Assembly: GCF_050729195.1 (NCBI RefSeq)
Contig: NZ_JBOHKS010000139.1
Span: 1 to 8,119 of the forward strand
Source of the DNA: Hypericibacter sp050729195
Lineage (GTDB): Bacteria > Pseudomonadota > Alphaproteobacteria > Dongiales > Dongiaceae
Reading direction: 5' to 3'
DNA: 8,119 nt
Part shown: positions 1 through 5,711 of the stretch, piece by piece
Layout of the letters: each line of letters starts with the position of its first letter
How positions within the stretch are numbered: position 1 is the first letter of the stretch
Translations under genes and position numbers: made by a program
Notes under the pieces: model-generated
What the model saw: the letters and a program-made list of their open reading frames with translations, nothing else
Told to the model about the DNA's origin: nothing
The model's database searches: none

Positions 1-104
1 GGGAAAAAGCGTGGAACGATTGCCGCTGGCGGGAAATCTGCGTTAACTCGGGGGCAGGGGCGGGTTCGGGGGCCCCGGTGGGAGATGTCGGTGGGCATGG
101 CGCC

Positions 105-2102
105 ATGACAGTCGCGGAGCTGACGCTGCTCGGGGGCTTCGAAGTCCGGCTGGCCAGTGGCACGCCTGTCGATTTGACCGGTCAGAAGGAGCGGGCGCTC
201 CTGGCCTTTCTCTCCCTGACGGCCGGGGTCGAGCATTCGCGCGACAAGCTGGCGAGCCTGCTCTGGAGCGACCGCAGCGATGCCCAGGCGCGCGACAGCT
301 TGAAACATGCCGTGACCCGGCTGCGCCAATGCCTGCCGCCGGCGGAGCCGCCCGCGATTCTCGCCGACCGGAACATGGTCAGGCTCGATCCCTCGGCCGT
401 CGGCACCGATGTCGGCGCCTTCGAACGGCTGGCCAGCGAAGGAACGACGGACGCGCTCGAACGGGCGGTCGCGCTCTATCGCGGCGACCTGCTCGAAGGC
501 ATCAGTATTCGGGATCCCGCCTTCGAGGATTGGCTCCTGATCGAGCGGCAGAGGCTGCGCCAGCGCTTCGAGGAAGCCCTGTCGCTGCTGATGAGCCGGT
601 CGATCTCCGCCGGGGCCCGCGATCGCGCCGCCGAGTCGGCGCGCCGGCTTCTTTCCCTCGATCCCTTGCGCGAAAGCGCGGCACGCGCGCTGATGCAGCT
701 TCATGCCGAGCGCGGCGAGGCGGCGCAGGCGCTGAAGCTCTATGAGGGTCTGCGTGATCGGCTCCAGCGTGAGCTCGGCGTAAAGCCGGAGGTGGAGACG
801 ACACAGCTCTACGAGACCATCCGCCAACGCCGCTCCGCACCTCAGCTTGGTCAGCAATCCTCTCCGGACGAGGCGCCGCCCCCGTCGACGCTCGGCAAGC
901 CCTCGATCGCCGTGCTGCCCTTCGAGAATCTGAGCGGCGATCCCGAGCAGCAATATTTCAGCGATGGCGTCACCGAGGACATCATCATCGAGCTGTCGCG
1001 CTTCCGAACGCTCTTCGTCATCGCCCGCAACTCGTCATTCGCTTTCAAAGGCCGGTCGCTCAAGGTGCAGGAGATCGCGCGCGAGCTCGGGGTCGCCTAT
1101 ATCGTCGAAGGCAGCGTGCGGCGCGCGGGCGAGCGGCTGCGGATCAACGCCCAGCTCGTCGATGCGGCCACTGGCAACCATCTCTGGGCGGAGCGCTACG
1201 ACCGGGACATGCGCGACGTCTTCGCGCTTCAGGACGAGGTGGCGCGCTCCGTCGCCTCGACCGTCAGCGGGCGCGTCGATGCGGCGGGCCGGGAACGCGT
1301 GGAGCGGCTGAGCCCGGTCGCGCTCAAGGCCTACGATCTGGTACTGCGGGCCAAGGCGCTGACCTTGAAATATACGCGAGACAACAACGCGCAGGCGCTG
1401 GCCTCGGCCGAACGTGCCGCGGCGCTCGACCCCACAAGCGCGCGGGCCCATGCGCATGCGGCCTGGTGCCACTTCTATAACTACATGGCGAGCTGGGTGC
1501 TCGACCGGGAGGGGGCCCTGGCCAAGGCCTTCGATCTGGCGCGGCATGCGATCGAGCTCGATGAGTCCGACGGTTTCGGACATATCATGCTGGGTATCAT
1601 CCAGATATTCCGCCGCGAGTATGAGGAAGCGAGGGCGGAGATCGTCAAGGCCATCGAACTCAACGCCAACGATCCGGTGGCCCGGCGCTACAACGCGATG
1701 TATCTGGCGGCGACAGGAAGCGCCGAAGCGGCCGTGGAGCAGATCGAGCTCGGTCGGCGGCTCAATCCGTTCGATACCCGCTGGGTCCCTTGGGACAAGG
1801 GCATCGTCTGCTTCACCGCGCGCCGCTACGAGGAGGCGATCGCCGCGCTGAAACAGGCGCGCGACCCGATCAACGAGGTGCGCGGCTGGCTCGCGGCGAG
1901 CTACGCCCAGGCGGGGCGTCTGGCCGAGGCGCGCGCAACGCTCGAGGAGTTTCTGCGCATTGCCGAAACCGACATGGCCGTCTTTCCGGGCCGCCGGCTC
2001 CAGGATTGGAAATCCTACTGGCATGGCGCGTTCGAATATCGGGATCAGGCGGATTTCGCCCATCTCTACGAGGCCCTGCGCAAGGCCGGCCTCGAGGATT
2101 GA
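105..2102 (+). CDS. BTAD/SARP-type winged-helix regulator fused to a TolB-like domain and TPR repeats
   Basis: This is probably a cytoplasmic DNA-binding regulator of 665 residues; its targets are unknown. Seen: residues 5-75 resemble the OmpR/SARP winged helix (LTLLGGFEVRL, then QKERALLAFL, then LASLLW and LKHAVTRLRQ). Residues about 95-240 are a BTAD-like helical region ending in LYEGLRDRLQRELGVKPEVET. A Pro/Ser-rich linker spans 243-265. Residues 266-390 match the TolB-N-like module found in adenylate cyclase/TPR proteins (PSIAVLPFENLSGDPEQQYF, YIVEGSVRR, INAQLVDAATGNHLWAERYD). Residues 405-620 are TPR-like helices, and the C-terminus KAGLED is typical of the group. No signal peptide or membrane segment is evident, so the TolB-like part is not periplasmic TolB. 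I chose ATG 105 because the conserved winged helix begins there. GTG 78 would add nine Gly-rich residues, and the frame stays open to the left edge, so an earlier start outside the window cannot be excluded. Domain call strong; regulatory role inferred. Confidence 0.9.
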   Translation: MTVAELTLLGGFEVRLASGTPVDLTGQKERALLAFLSLTAGVEHSRDKLASLLWSDRSDAQARDSLKHAVTRLRQCLPPAEPPAILADRNMVRLDPSAVGTDVGAFERLASEGTTDALERAVALYRGDLLEGISIRDPAFEDWLLIERQRLRQRFEEALSLLMSRSISAGARDRAAESARRLLSLDPLRESAARALMQLHAERGEAAQALKLYEGLRDRLQRELGVKPEVETTQLYETIRQRRSAPQLGQQSSPDEAPPPSTLGKPSIAVLPFENLSGDPEQQYFSDGVTEDIIIELSRFRTLFVIARNSSFAFKGRSLKVQEIARELGVAYIVEGSVRRAGERLRINAQLVDAATGNHLWAERYDRDMRDVFALQDEVARSVASTVSGRVDAAGRERVERLSPVALKAYDLVLRAKALTLKYTRDNNAQALASAERAAALDPTSARAHAHAAWCHFYNYMASWVLDREGALAKAFDLARHAIELDESDGFGHIMLGIIQIFRREYEEARAEIVKAIELNANDPVARRYNAMYLAATGSAEAAVEQIELGRRLNPFDTRWVPWDKGIVCFTARRYEEAIAALKQARDPINEVRGWLAASYAQAGRLAEARATLEEFLRIAETDMAVFPGRRLQDWKSYWHGAFEYRDQADFAHLYEALRKAGLED

Positions 2103-2171
2103 GCGCAAGGCGCGATCCGATCATGGCGTCGGCGCTTTCGCGATCCGCCAATGGAAGGAAGAGGGGGATAC

Positions 2172-2201
2172 GGCCGGTGATCATTCCGACGGCACCGGGC
2201 C
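2172..2201 (+). terminator. Possible hairpin downstream of the BTAD/TolB-like gene
   Basis: CCGGTG (2174-2179) and CACCGG (2193-2198) pair across a 13-base loop. Two more G-C pairs (2172-2173 with 2200-2201) form if G2199 bulges out. No T tract follows, so this is not a standard intrinsic terminator. It may simply be a chance GC-rich inverted repeat. Confidence 0.2.
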
Positions 2202-2205
2202 GCTG

Positions 2206-2233
2206 TTGCGATGGCAACGGGGCATGCGATAAT
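2206..2233 (+). promoter_or_regulatory. Candidate sigma70-type promoter for the cupin gene, with an extended -10
   Basis: TTGCGA (2206-2211, 4 of 6 to the -35 consensus), a 16-base spacer, then GATAAT (2228-2233, 5 of 6 to the -10). TGC directly precedes the -10, giving an extended -10. It sits 76 bases upstream of the cupin ATG at 2310, in a 207-base intergenic gap. An inverted repeat, GTTGC (2205-2209) and GCAAC (2214-2218), overlaps the -35 and could be an operator. This is the best promoter match in the window, but based on inspection only. Confidence 0.45.
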
Positions 2234-2309
2234 CCGTAGAATCAGCGGCGTCTCCCAAGAGCGCGAGCGGCCGAAAGCGATGAACCAGAATTGATCAGCG
2301 AGCGTGCCG

Positions 2310-2645
2310 ATGAAAGAGGGAACAAGAGAGCTCCAACTCGAGGAGATCAAGAGCGAGACGGTCATGGATGGCGCGGACATGCGCGCCAAGATCTATACCC
2401 TTGCGGCCGGACAACGCATTCCCTGGCATTATCACTCGAAGATCGCCGATGTGTTCTTTTGCCTGGAAGGCCCGATGCTGGTGGAGACACGCGCACCTCG
2501 TGCGAAGCACCTGCTGCATGCGGGAGAACGCTGCACGATCCCACCGATGACGGCGCATTGCGTCTACGGGCCGAATGACGGGCCGTGCAAATACCTCATT
2601 CTGCAGGGCGTCGGCGAGTACGATAACCACGCTGTCGGCAGCTAA
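2310..2645 (+). CDS. Small single-domain cupin protein
   Basis: A 111-residue protein forming one cupin barrel, likely cytoplasmic and probably metal-binding. Its reaction or ligand is unknown. Seen: cupin motif 1 is G34 then HYH at 40-42, followed by Asp47 where many members have Glu, and Gly54 (LEG). Motif 2 runs from G72 through P78 to H83, with N89 completing the usual Gly-Pro-His-Asn spacing. Three His (40, 42, 83) plus possibly Asp47 would form the metal site. The length fits stand-alone cupin_2 proteins. ATG 2310 is chosen over the in-frame GTG two codons upstream (2304); only a weak purine stretch (AGCGAG, 2297-2302) lies ahead of either. It has its own candidate promoter and is convergent with the DUF3047-like gene. 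Family call good; function not assignable from sequence. Confidence 0.88.
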   Translation: MKEGTRELQLEEIKSETVMDGADMRAKIYTLAAGQRIPWHYHSKIADVFFCLEGPMLVETRAPRAKHLLHAGERCTIPPMTAHCVYGPNDGPCKYLILQGVGEYDNHAVGS

Positions 2646-2687
2646 GCCGAATGCCACGCGTCTTCCGTCCCTGACGCAGCTGCAGCA

Positions 2688-2702
2688 GGCAGGGTGCCTG
2701 CC
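2688..2702. terminator. Short GC hairpin between convergent genes
   Basis: GGCAGG (2688-2693) and CCTGCC (2697-2702) form a perfect 6-base-pair stem with a 3-base loop. It lies in the 107-base gap between the ends of the cupin gene and the DUF3047-like gene. The position suits a two-way transcription stop, but there is no T tract on either side. Confidence 0.3.
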
Positions 2703-2752
2703 GCGCCGGCACACCGCCCATGCCTCGGCCGGAACTCATGGCCGTCGGCGCC

Positions 2753-3454
2753 TCAGTTCAGATATTCGATCTTTCGGATATAGGACTTGGCGGTGGCATT
2801 GCCTTTGGCGTTGTCGGTGTCGATGCCGATGGCGAATCCGCTGACGGGCGGAATCTCGCCCAGCTTGAAATAGCTCTTGACCGCATCGCCGATGTCGAAC
2901 TCGGTGATGATCCTCTCGCCGGCCTTGACGACGTTGGCGCAGACATAGCGCCCGCCCGCTTTGAAGTAGCGCCCGGTATAGGGATGGTCGGTGCGGCCGG
3001 CTTCGCAGAGGAACAGGCCGATGAAATAGGGGCTGTCCGGCACCAACATCGATCCGCTCGATATCTTGTCGCTGCCGAAGAAGGTGTAGACCATGATCGG
3101 CTCGCTGCGGATTCCCTGGTCGTAGGATACGCCCTCGGGAAAGGCGCCGACCTCCCATTCGATGCGGATACGCTTGGCGCCGGGAACGTCGGTCTCGTTG
3201 AGCAGGAGGCCGAGCGCCCGTTTCTTGGCCTCGAGCACCAGCGCCTCGTCCTGGATGGACAGCGCGATCTTGCTCTTATTGTCGGCATCCTGCTTGGGGA
3301 TGAAGTGCTTGCTGCGCAGCCAGTCGAGCAAGGAGCCGCCCGGGTAGCCCTTGAAATCGGTCGAGTAGAGGACGATGGCATCCGCCGCGCCCGAGGGCTG
3401 CGCGGCGACCAGACAAACGATCGCCATGGCGGCGGCGAGGGAGAATTTCCACAT
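2753..3454 (-). CDS. Exported DUF3047-like protein
   Basis: A 233-residue protein with an N-terminal signal peptide (MWK, hydrophobic core at residues 5-18, likely cleavage near SGAA at 21-24), so probably periplasmic. There is no lipobox at Cys14 (preceded by A-I-V). The mature part resembles DUF3047: a DW motif near residue 44 (LLDWL), a basic stretch with KRALGLLL, an IEWEV strand where the family has L-W-W-K-V, and a C-terminal segment IGIDTDNAKGNATAKSYIRKIEY, matching the family's DTDN...A...I ending. DUF3047 has no established function. The start at 3454 is set by a strong AGGAGG nine bases upstream; the same frame stays open further upstream (to 3628) but overlaps the dioxygenase gene and has no good site. 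It lies 91 bases downstream of that gene on the same strand, so co-transcription is possible. Gene and export are confident; the family match is tentative because it was recalled, not searched. Confidence 0.82.
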   Translation of the reverse strand: MWKFSLAAAMAIVCLVAAQPSGAADAIVLYSTDFKGYPGGSLLDWLRSKHFIPKQDADNKSKIALSIQDEALVLEAKKRALGLLLNETDVPGAKRIRIEWEVGAFPEGVSYDQGIRSEPIMVYTFFGSDKISSGSMLVPDSPYFIGLFLCEAGRTDHPYTGRYFKAGGRYVCANVVKAGERIITEFDIGDAVKSYFKLGEIPPVSGFAIGIDTDNAKGNATAKSYIRKIEYLN

Positions 3455-3463
3455 CCTGAGGCA

Positions 3464-3469
3464 CCTCCT
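3464..3469 (-). promoter_or_regulatory. Strong ribosome binding site that fixes the DUF3047-like start
   Basis: On the - strand this reads AGGAGG, nine bases before the ATG at 3454-3452. It settles the start in favour of the signal-peptide form over the longer open frame. Confidence 0.75.
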
Positions 3470-3545
3470 GAAGGTCGGCTCGACGAACGAAGCCCGTCGC
3501 CCTCGGGCGTCCGGCGCGACCGGGATTCTCCGGATTGTGCGATGC

Positions 3546-4415
3546 CTAGGTTCCCGGCCGCATCCGGTTGAGACCGTCCACGTCCTGGGCCGAGACGCAG
3601 ATGCTCGCGAGCGTGCGTTCCTCCTCATAGGGCCAGGGCCGGCCGCGATGGAGCATGGCCCGCTCGTCCCAGATCAGCACGTCGCCCGGCCGCCAGGCAT
3701 GGGTATGGACGGTGCCCGGACGGGTCGCGAACTCGATGAGCTGGTCGATGAGCGCCTGGCCTTCGGCCTCGGGCAGGCCTTCGACTGCGAAAGCATGCGA
3801 GGCGATGAAGAGGGCATCCTCACCGTTGACGGGGTTGTGCCAGAGGGCCTTCCAGGATTGGTCGGCCCACTTGGTGTAGTTCTCCTCCGTGGCCAGTTTC
3901 TGCGAGACTTTGGCGCGCGAATAGGAGAGGCGGTGATGCAGCACGGCGTCTCTCGTCCTTGCCTTCAGGGCTTCAGGCAGATCCCGCCAGGCGGCGCGGG
4001 TCGAGGCGAACTCGGTTTCGCCGCCGCGCGAGCTCAGGACGCGGGCCGCGAGAATATTGGCCAGCGCCGGAACCGGCAGGAAGGTGCTGTCGGTATGCCA
4101 GAGCTGGTTGGCGATGTTGTTGAGCATGATGCTGTCGTCCTTCGGCGCGACCCGGCCGTCCGGCAACAGATTTGTGACATTGTCCATGCGCGGCTTGTCG
4201 CCATATTTCCCCAGCGAGCGATCCTCGATCGGCCCGAATAGCAGGCCGAACGCCAGATGGGCCTCGTCGTCGAGCTGCTGGCCGCGGAAGAGCAGAAGCG
4301 AATGGGTTTCGAAGGCTTCCCGGATGGCCGGGTAGCCCGCTTCCGCGGTCACATGGCGCAGATCGACGTCATGAATCTCGAGCCCGAAGCGGGGATGGAG
4401 GGGCGTCGCACGCAT
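3546..4415 (-). CDS. TauD/TfdA-family Fe(II)/2-oxoglutarate-dependent dioxygenase
   Basis: A 289-residue cytoplasmic enzyme expected to couple 2-oxoglutarate decarboxylation to oxidation of an organic substrate. All key residues are present. The Fe(II) triad is His107 and Asp109 (NQLWHTDSTF) plus His256 (MLHRGRPW). Arg267, 11 residues after the distal His as in TauD, should bind the 2-oxoglutarate carboxylate. GGETEFAS (131-138) matches the conserved GGxT segment, and WRPGDVLIWDERAMLHRG (241-258) the usual C-terminal signature. ANQLWHTDS and FIASHAFAVEGLPEAEG look closer to TfdA (2,4-D dioxygenase) than to taurine-type TauD, but many such proteins do not act on 2,4-D, so the substrate is left open. 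ATG 4415 has an AGGGAGA site eight bases upstream; a longer TTG start at 4457 has none. It is divergent from the exporter gene and upstream of the DUF3047-like gene. Confidence 0.93.
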   Translation of the reverse strand: MRATPLHPRFGLEIHDVDLRHVTAEAGYPAIREAFETHSLLLFRGQQLDDEAHLAFGLLFGPIEDRSLGKYGDKPRMDNVTNLLPDGRVAPKDDSIMLNNIANQLWHTDSTFLPVPALANILAARVLSSRGGETEFASTRAAWRDLPEALKARTRDAVLHHRLSYSRAKVSQKLATEENYTKWADQSWKALWHNPVNGEDALFIASHAFAVEGLPEAEGQALIDQLIEFATRPGTVHTHAWRPGDVLIWDERAMLHRGRPWPYEEERTLASICVSAQDVDGLNRMRPGT

Positions 4416-4423
4416 CGAAGACG

Positions 4424-4430
4424 TCTCCCT
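4424..4430 (-). promoter_or_regulatory. Ribosome binding site of the dioxygenase gene
   Basis: On the - strand this reads AGGGAGA, eight bases before ATG 4415-4413. It supports that start over the TTG 14 codons upstream. Confidence 0.65.
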
Positions 4431-4511
4431 GAGAATGCCGGCCCGGAAAATCGCCAAGGCCCGAGCCCATGCCGAACGTCACCGCCCCCGCGCCATAACA
4501 GGGGCCGATGT

Positions 4512-4535
4512 AACAACAGATTTAGGAATTGTTCC
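4512..4535 (-). promoter_or_regulatory. AT-rich patch with a near match to an EcfG/RpoE2 general-stress promoter
   Basis: In the otherwise GC-rich 208-base gap between the divergent dioxygenase and exporter genes, about 4508-4534 is AT-rich. On the - strand GGAAC (plus 4535-4531) is followed 16 bases later by GTT (plus 4514-4512). Alphaproteobacterial general-stress promoters carry GGAAC and a GTT-type -10 at a slightly longer spacing, so this is one base or so short. It lies about 97 bases upstream of the dioxygenase ATG. Weak, but it is the only promoter-like element I see in this gap. Confidence 0.2.
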
Positions 4536-4623
4536 AGCCGGATGCGCGCAGCCGGCCGCGATCCCTTGTATCAAACGCCCCGCTGTGGCTTGCTGAGGGA
4601 CTGCGGAACCAGGGAGAAGCCTC

Positions 4624-5253
4624 ATGCCTGATCCGGCCCTGTGGGGATTGTTTGTCGTGGCGTCGGTGGTGTTGCTGCTGACGCCGGGCCCGGCCGTGCT
4701 CTATATCGTCGCGCGCTCGGTCGAGCAGGGGCGCAAGGCGGGACTCGTTTCGGTGCTCGGCATCCATCTCGGCACCATCGTCCATATCACCGCGGCGGCC
4801 GTCGGGCTCTCGGCCCTCCTCGTGTCCTCGGCGCTCGCCTTCGCGGTCGTCAAATATCTCGGTGCCGCCTACCTCATCTGGATCGGCATCCGCACCTTCA
4901 TGGCGAAGGACCCCGATCCCGAAGCGCCGAGGATCCCGGCGGCGCCACTGCGCCGCGTCTTCCGCGACGGCTTCGTGGTCAATCTCCTCAACCCCAAGAC
5001 GGCGATCTTCTTCCTCGCCTTCCTGCCGCAGTTCGTCCGGCCGGAACGCGGCGCGCTCCACTGGCAGATCCTCATCCTCGGCCTCACCTTCATGGGCCTC
5101 GGCATCATGAGCGACGGGATGTTCGCGCTGGCGGCCGGCACCGCCGGCGATTTTCTGCGCCGCAACCGCCGCTTCCTGCGCATCCAGCGCTGGTTCGCCG
5201 GCACCTCCTTCATCGGTCTCGGCATCACGGCGGCGCTGGCGACGCGCAAATAG
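4624..5253 (+). CDS. LysE/RhtB-family amino-acid-type exporter
   Basis: A 209-residue inner-membrane protein of the LysE/RhtB superfamily, which exports amino acids or related small metabolites using the proton gradient. Seen: the family hallmark TPGPAVLYIV (residues 20-29) in the first membrane segment (about 5-30); further hydrophobic segments at about 41-73, 74-93, 118-139, 148-172 and 190-206; KYLGAAYLIWIGIRTF (77-92); and the conserved GFVVNLLNPKTAIFFLAFLPQF (116-137). Length fits the usual 200-210. AGGGAG (4611-4616) lies seven bases ahead of the ATG. It is divergent from the TfdA-type dioxygenase and 42 bases upstream of the lipoprotein gene. Substrate cannot be assigned: homoserine, threonine, leucine and lysine exporters all share these motifs. 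Family call is firm. Confidence 0.93.
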   Translation: MPDPALWGLFVVASVVLLLTPGPAVLYIVARSVEQGRKAGLVSVLGIHLGTIVHITAAAVGLSALLVSSALAFAVVKYLGAAYLIWIGIRTFMAKDPDPEAPRIPAAPLRRVFRDGFVVNLLNPKTAIFFLAFLPQFVRPERGALHWQILILGLTFMGLGIMSDGMFALAAGTAGDFLRRNRRFLRIQRWFAGTSFIGLGITAALATRK

Positions 5254-5266
5254 GCATGCAGATTGG

Positions 5267-5283
5267 AAGTTGAATTCGAACTT
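5267..5283 (+). repeat. AT-rich inverted repeat in the exporter-lipoprotein gap
   Basis: AAGTT (5267-5271) and AACTT (5279-5283) are inverted around GAATTCG. The element is notably AT-rich for this DNA and ends just before the GGGGG ribosome-binding stretch of the lipoprotein gene. It could be an operator, a small mRNA hairpin next to the ribosome site, or chance. Confidence 0.3.
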
Positions 5284-5295
5284 TGGGGGATGAGA

Positions 5296-5622
5296 ATGAA
5301 AGCCATTGCATTATCGGCCGCGCGCATCGTGATGATCGCGGGGCTTGGCATCGCCATCGTATCCTGCGGGAAATCGGGCGGGGGTGTCGAAGGCAATACC
5401 TACGAGGCCAACGGCGGCGCCTTTCAGATCCAATTCAAGTCCGATGGCAAGGCTTCCGTCGCGCTGGGCCCGGTGGCGGGCGACTGCACTTATGCCCAGA
5501 AGGATAAGACCGTCTCCGTCACCTGCGAGGGCGACCAGATCGATTTCACCGTCAATGACGACGGCTCGATCAGCGGACCGCCCGACAGCCTCGTCGGGAA
5601 AATGACCAAGAAGGCGAGCTGA
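5296..5622 (+). CDS. Small predicted lipoprotein, function unknown
   Basis: A 108-residue protein with a lipoprotein signal: a basic/hydrophobic stretch (residues 1-20) leading to lipobox I-V-S-C with Cys24 as the lipidated residue, followed by GKSGGG, a flexible tether. There is no Asp at +2, so in a Gram-negative host outer-membrane sorting is plausible. The mature domain (about 33-105) is short, with alternating strand-like pieces (AFQIQFKSDGKASVAL, CTYAQKD, KTVSVTCEGDQIDFTVNDDGSISGPP), suggesting a small beta-rich fold. Cys64 and Cys77 could form a disulfide. I recognise no named family. ATG 5296 sits six bases after GGGGG (5285-5289); ATG 5290, two codons earlier, is too close to that site but possible. 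The 42-base gap behind the exporter suggests read-through transcription. It is convergent with the alcohol dehydrogenase. Confidence 0.82.
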   Translation: MKAIALSAARIVMIAGLGIAIVSCGKSGGGVEGNTYEANGGAFQIQFKSDGKASVALGPVAGDCTYAQKDKTVSVTCEGDQIDFTVNDDGSISGPPDSLVGKMTKKAS

Positions 5623-5678
5623 CGTTCCTCGCAGGCGGACAGCCATGCGCCGGCATTCGTTGTCGAGCGCGATGTCCC

Positions 5679-5703
5679 GGCGGATAGCCGCCCTGGCCGG
5701 CGG
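5679..5703. terminator. GC-rich alternative hairpins between convergent genes
   Basis: GGCGG (5679-5683) can pair with CCGCC (5688-5692) across a 4-base loop. The same CCGCC can instead pair with GGCGG at 5699-5703. This lies in the 89-base gap between the lipoprotein and dehydrogenase gene ends. The position suits a two-way stop, but stems are short and no T tract follows. Confidence 0.25.
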
Positions 5704-5711
5704 ATCGCCCT

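Noticed and set aside
13..44. GGAAC (13-17) and CGTT (41-44), like an EcfG-type promoter
   Set aside because: The spacing is 23 bases, well beyond the 16-19 or so expected.
1..46. Possible 3' end of an upstream gene (frame 2, ending SVERLPLAGNLR then TAA)
   Set aside because: Only 14 codons are visible, the other two forward frames are also open here, and codon use does not single it out.
1..108. Frame 1 open from the left edge to a TGA overlapping the ATG at 105 (ATGA junction)
   Set aside because: An ATGA overlap would suggest translational coupling, but the peptide is short, basic and Gly-rich with no protein-like character. Probably chance in GC-rich DNA.
1035..2108. Open frame of 357 codons on the - strand, antisense to the BTAD/TolB-like gene
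   Set aside because: No recognisable domain, and it mirrors a well-supported gene. High third-position GC commonly leaves the antisense frame open in such genomes.
2720..3571. Open frame of 283 codons on the + strand, opposite the DUF3047-like gene
   Set aside because: Composition rich in A, G, D, E, L and R without motifs. The - strand gene has a signal peptide and a strong ribosome site.
3375..4241. Open frame of 288 codons on the + strand, opposite the dioxygenase
   Set aside because: The dioxygenase on the - strand carries all catalytic residues; this frame shows none of any family.
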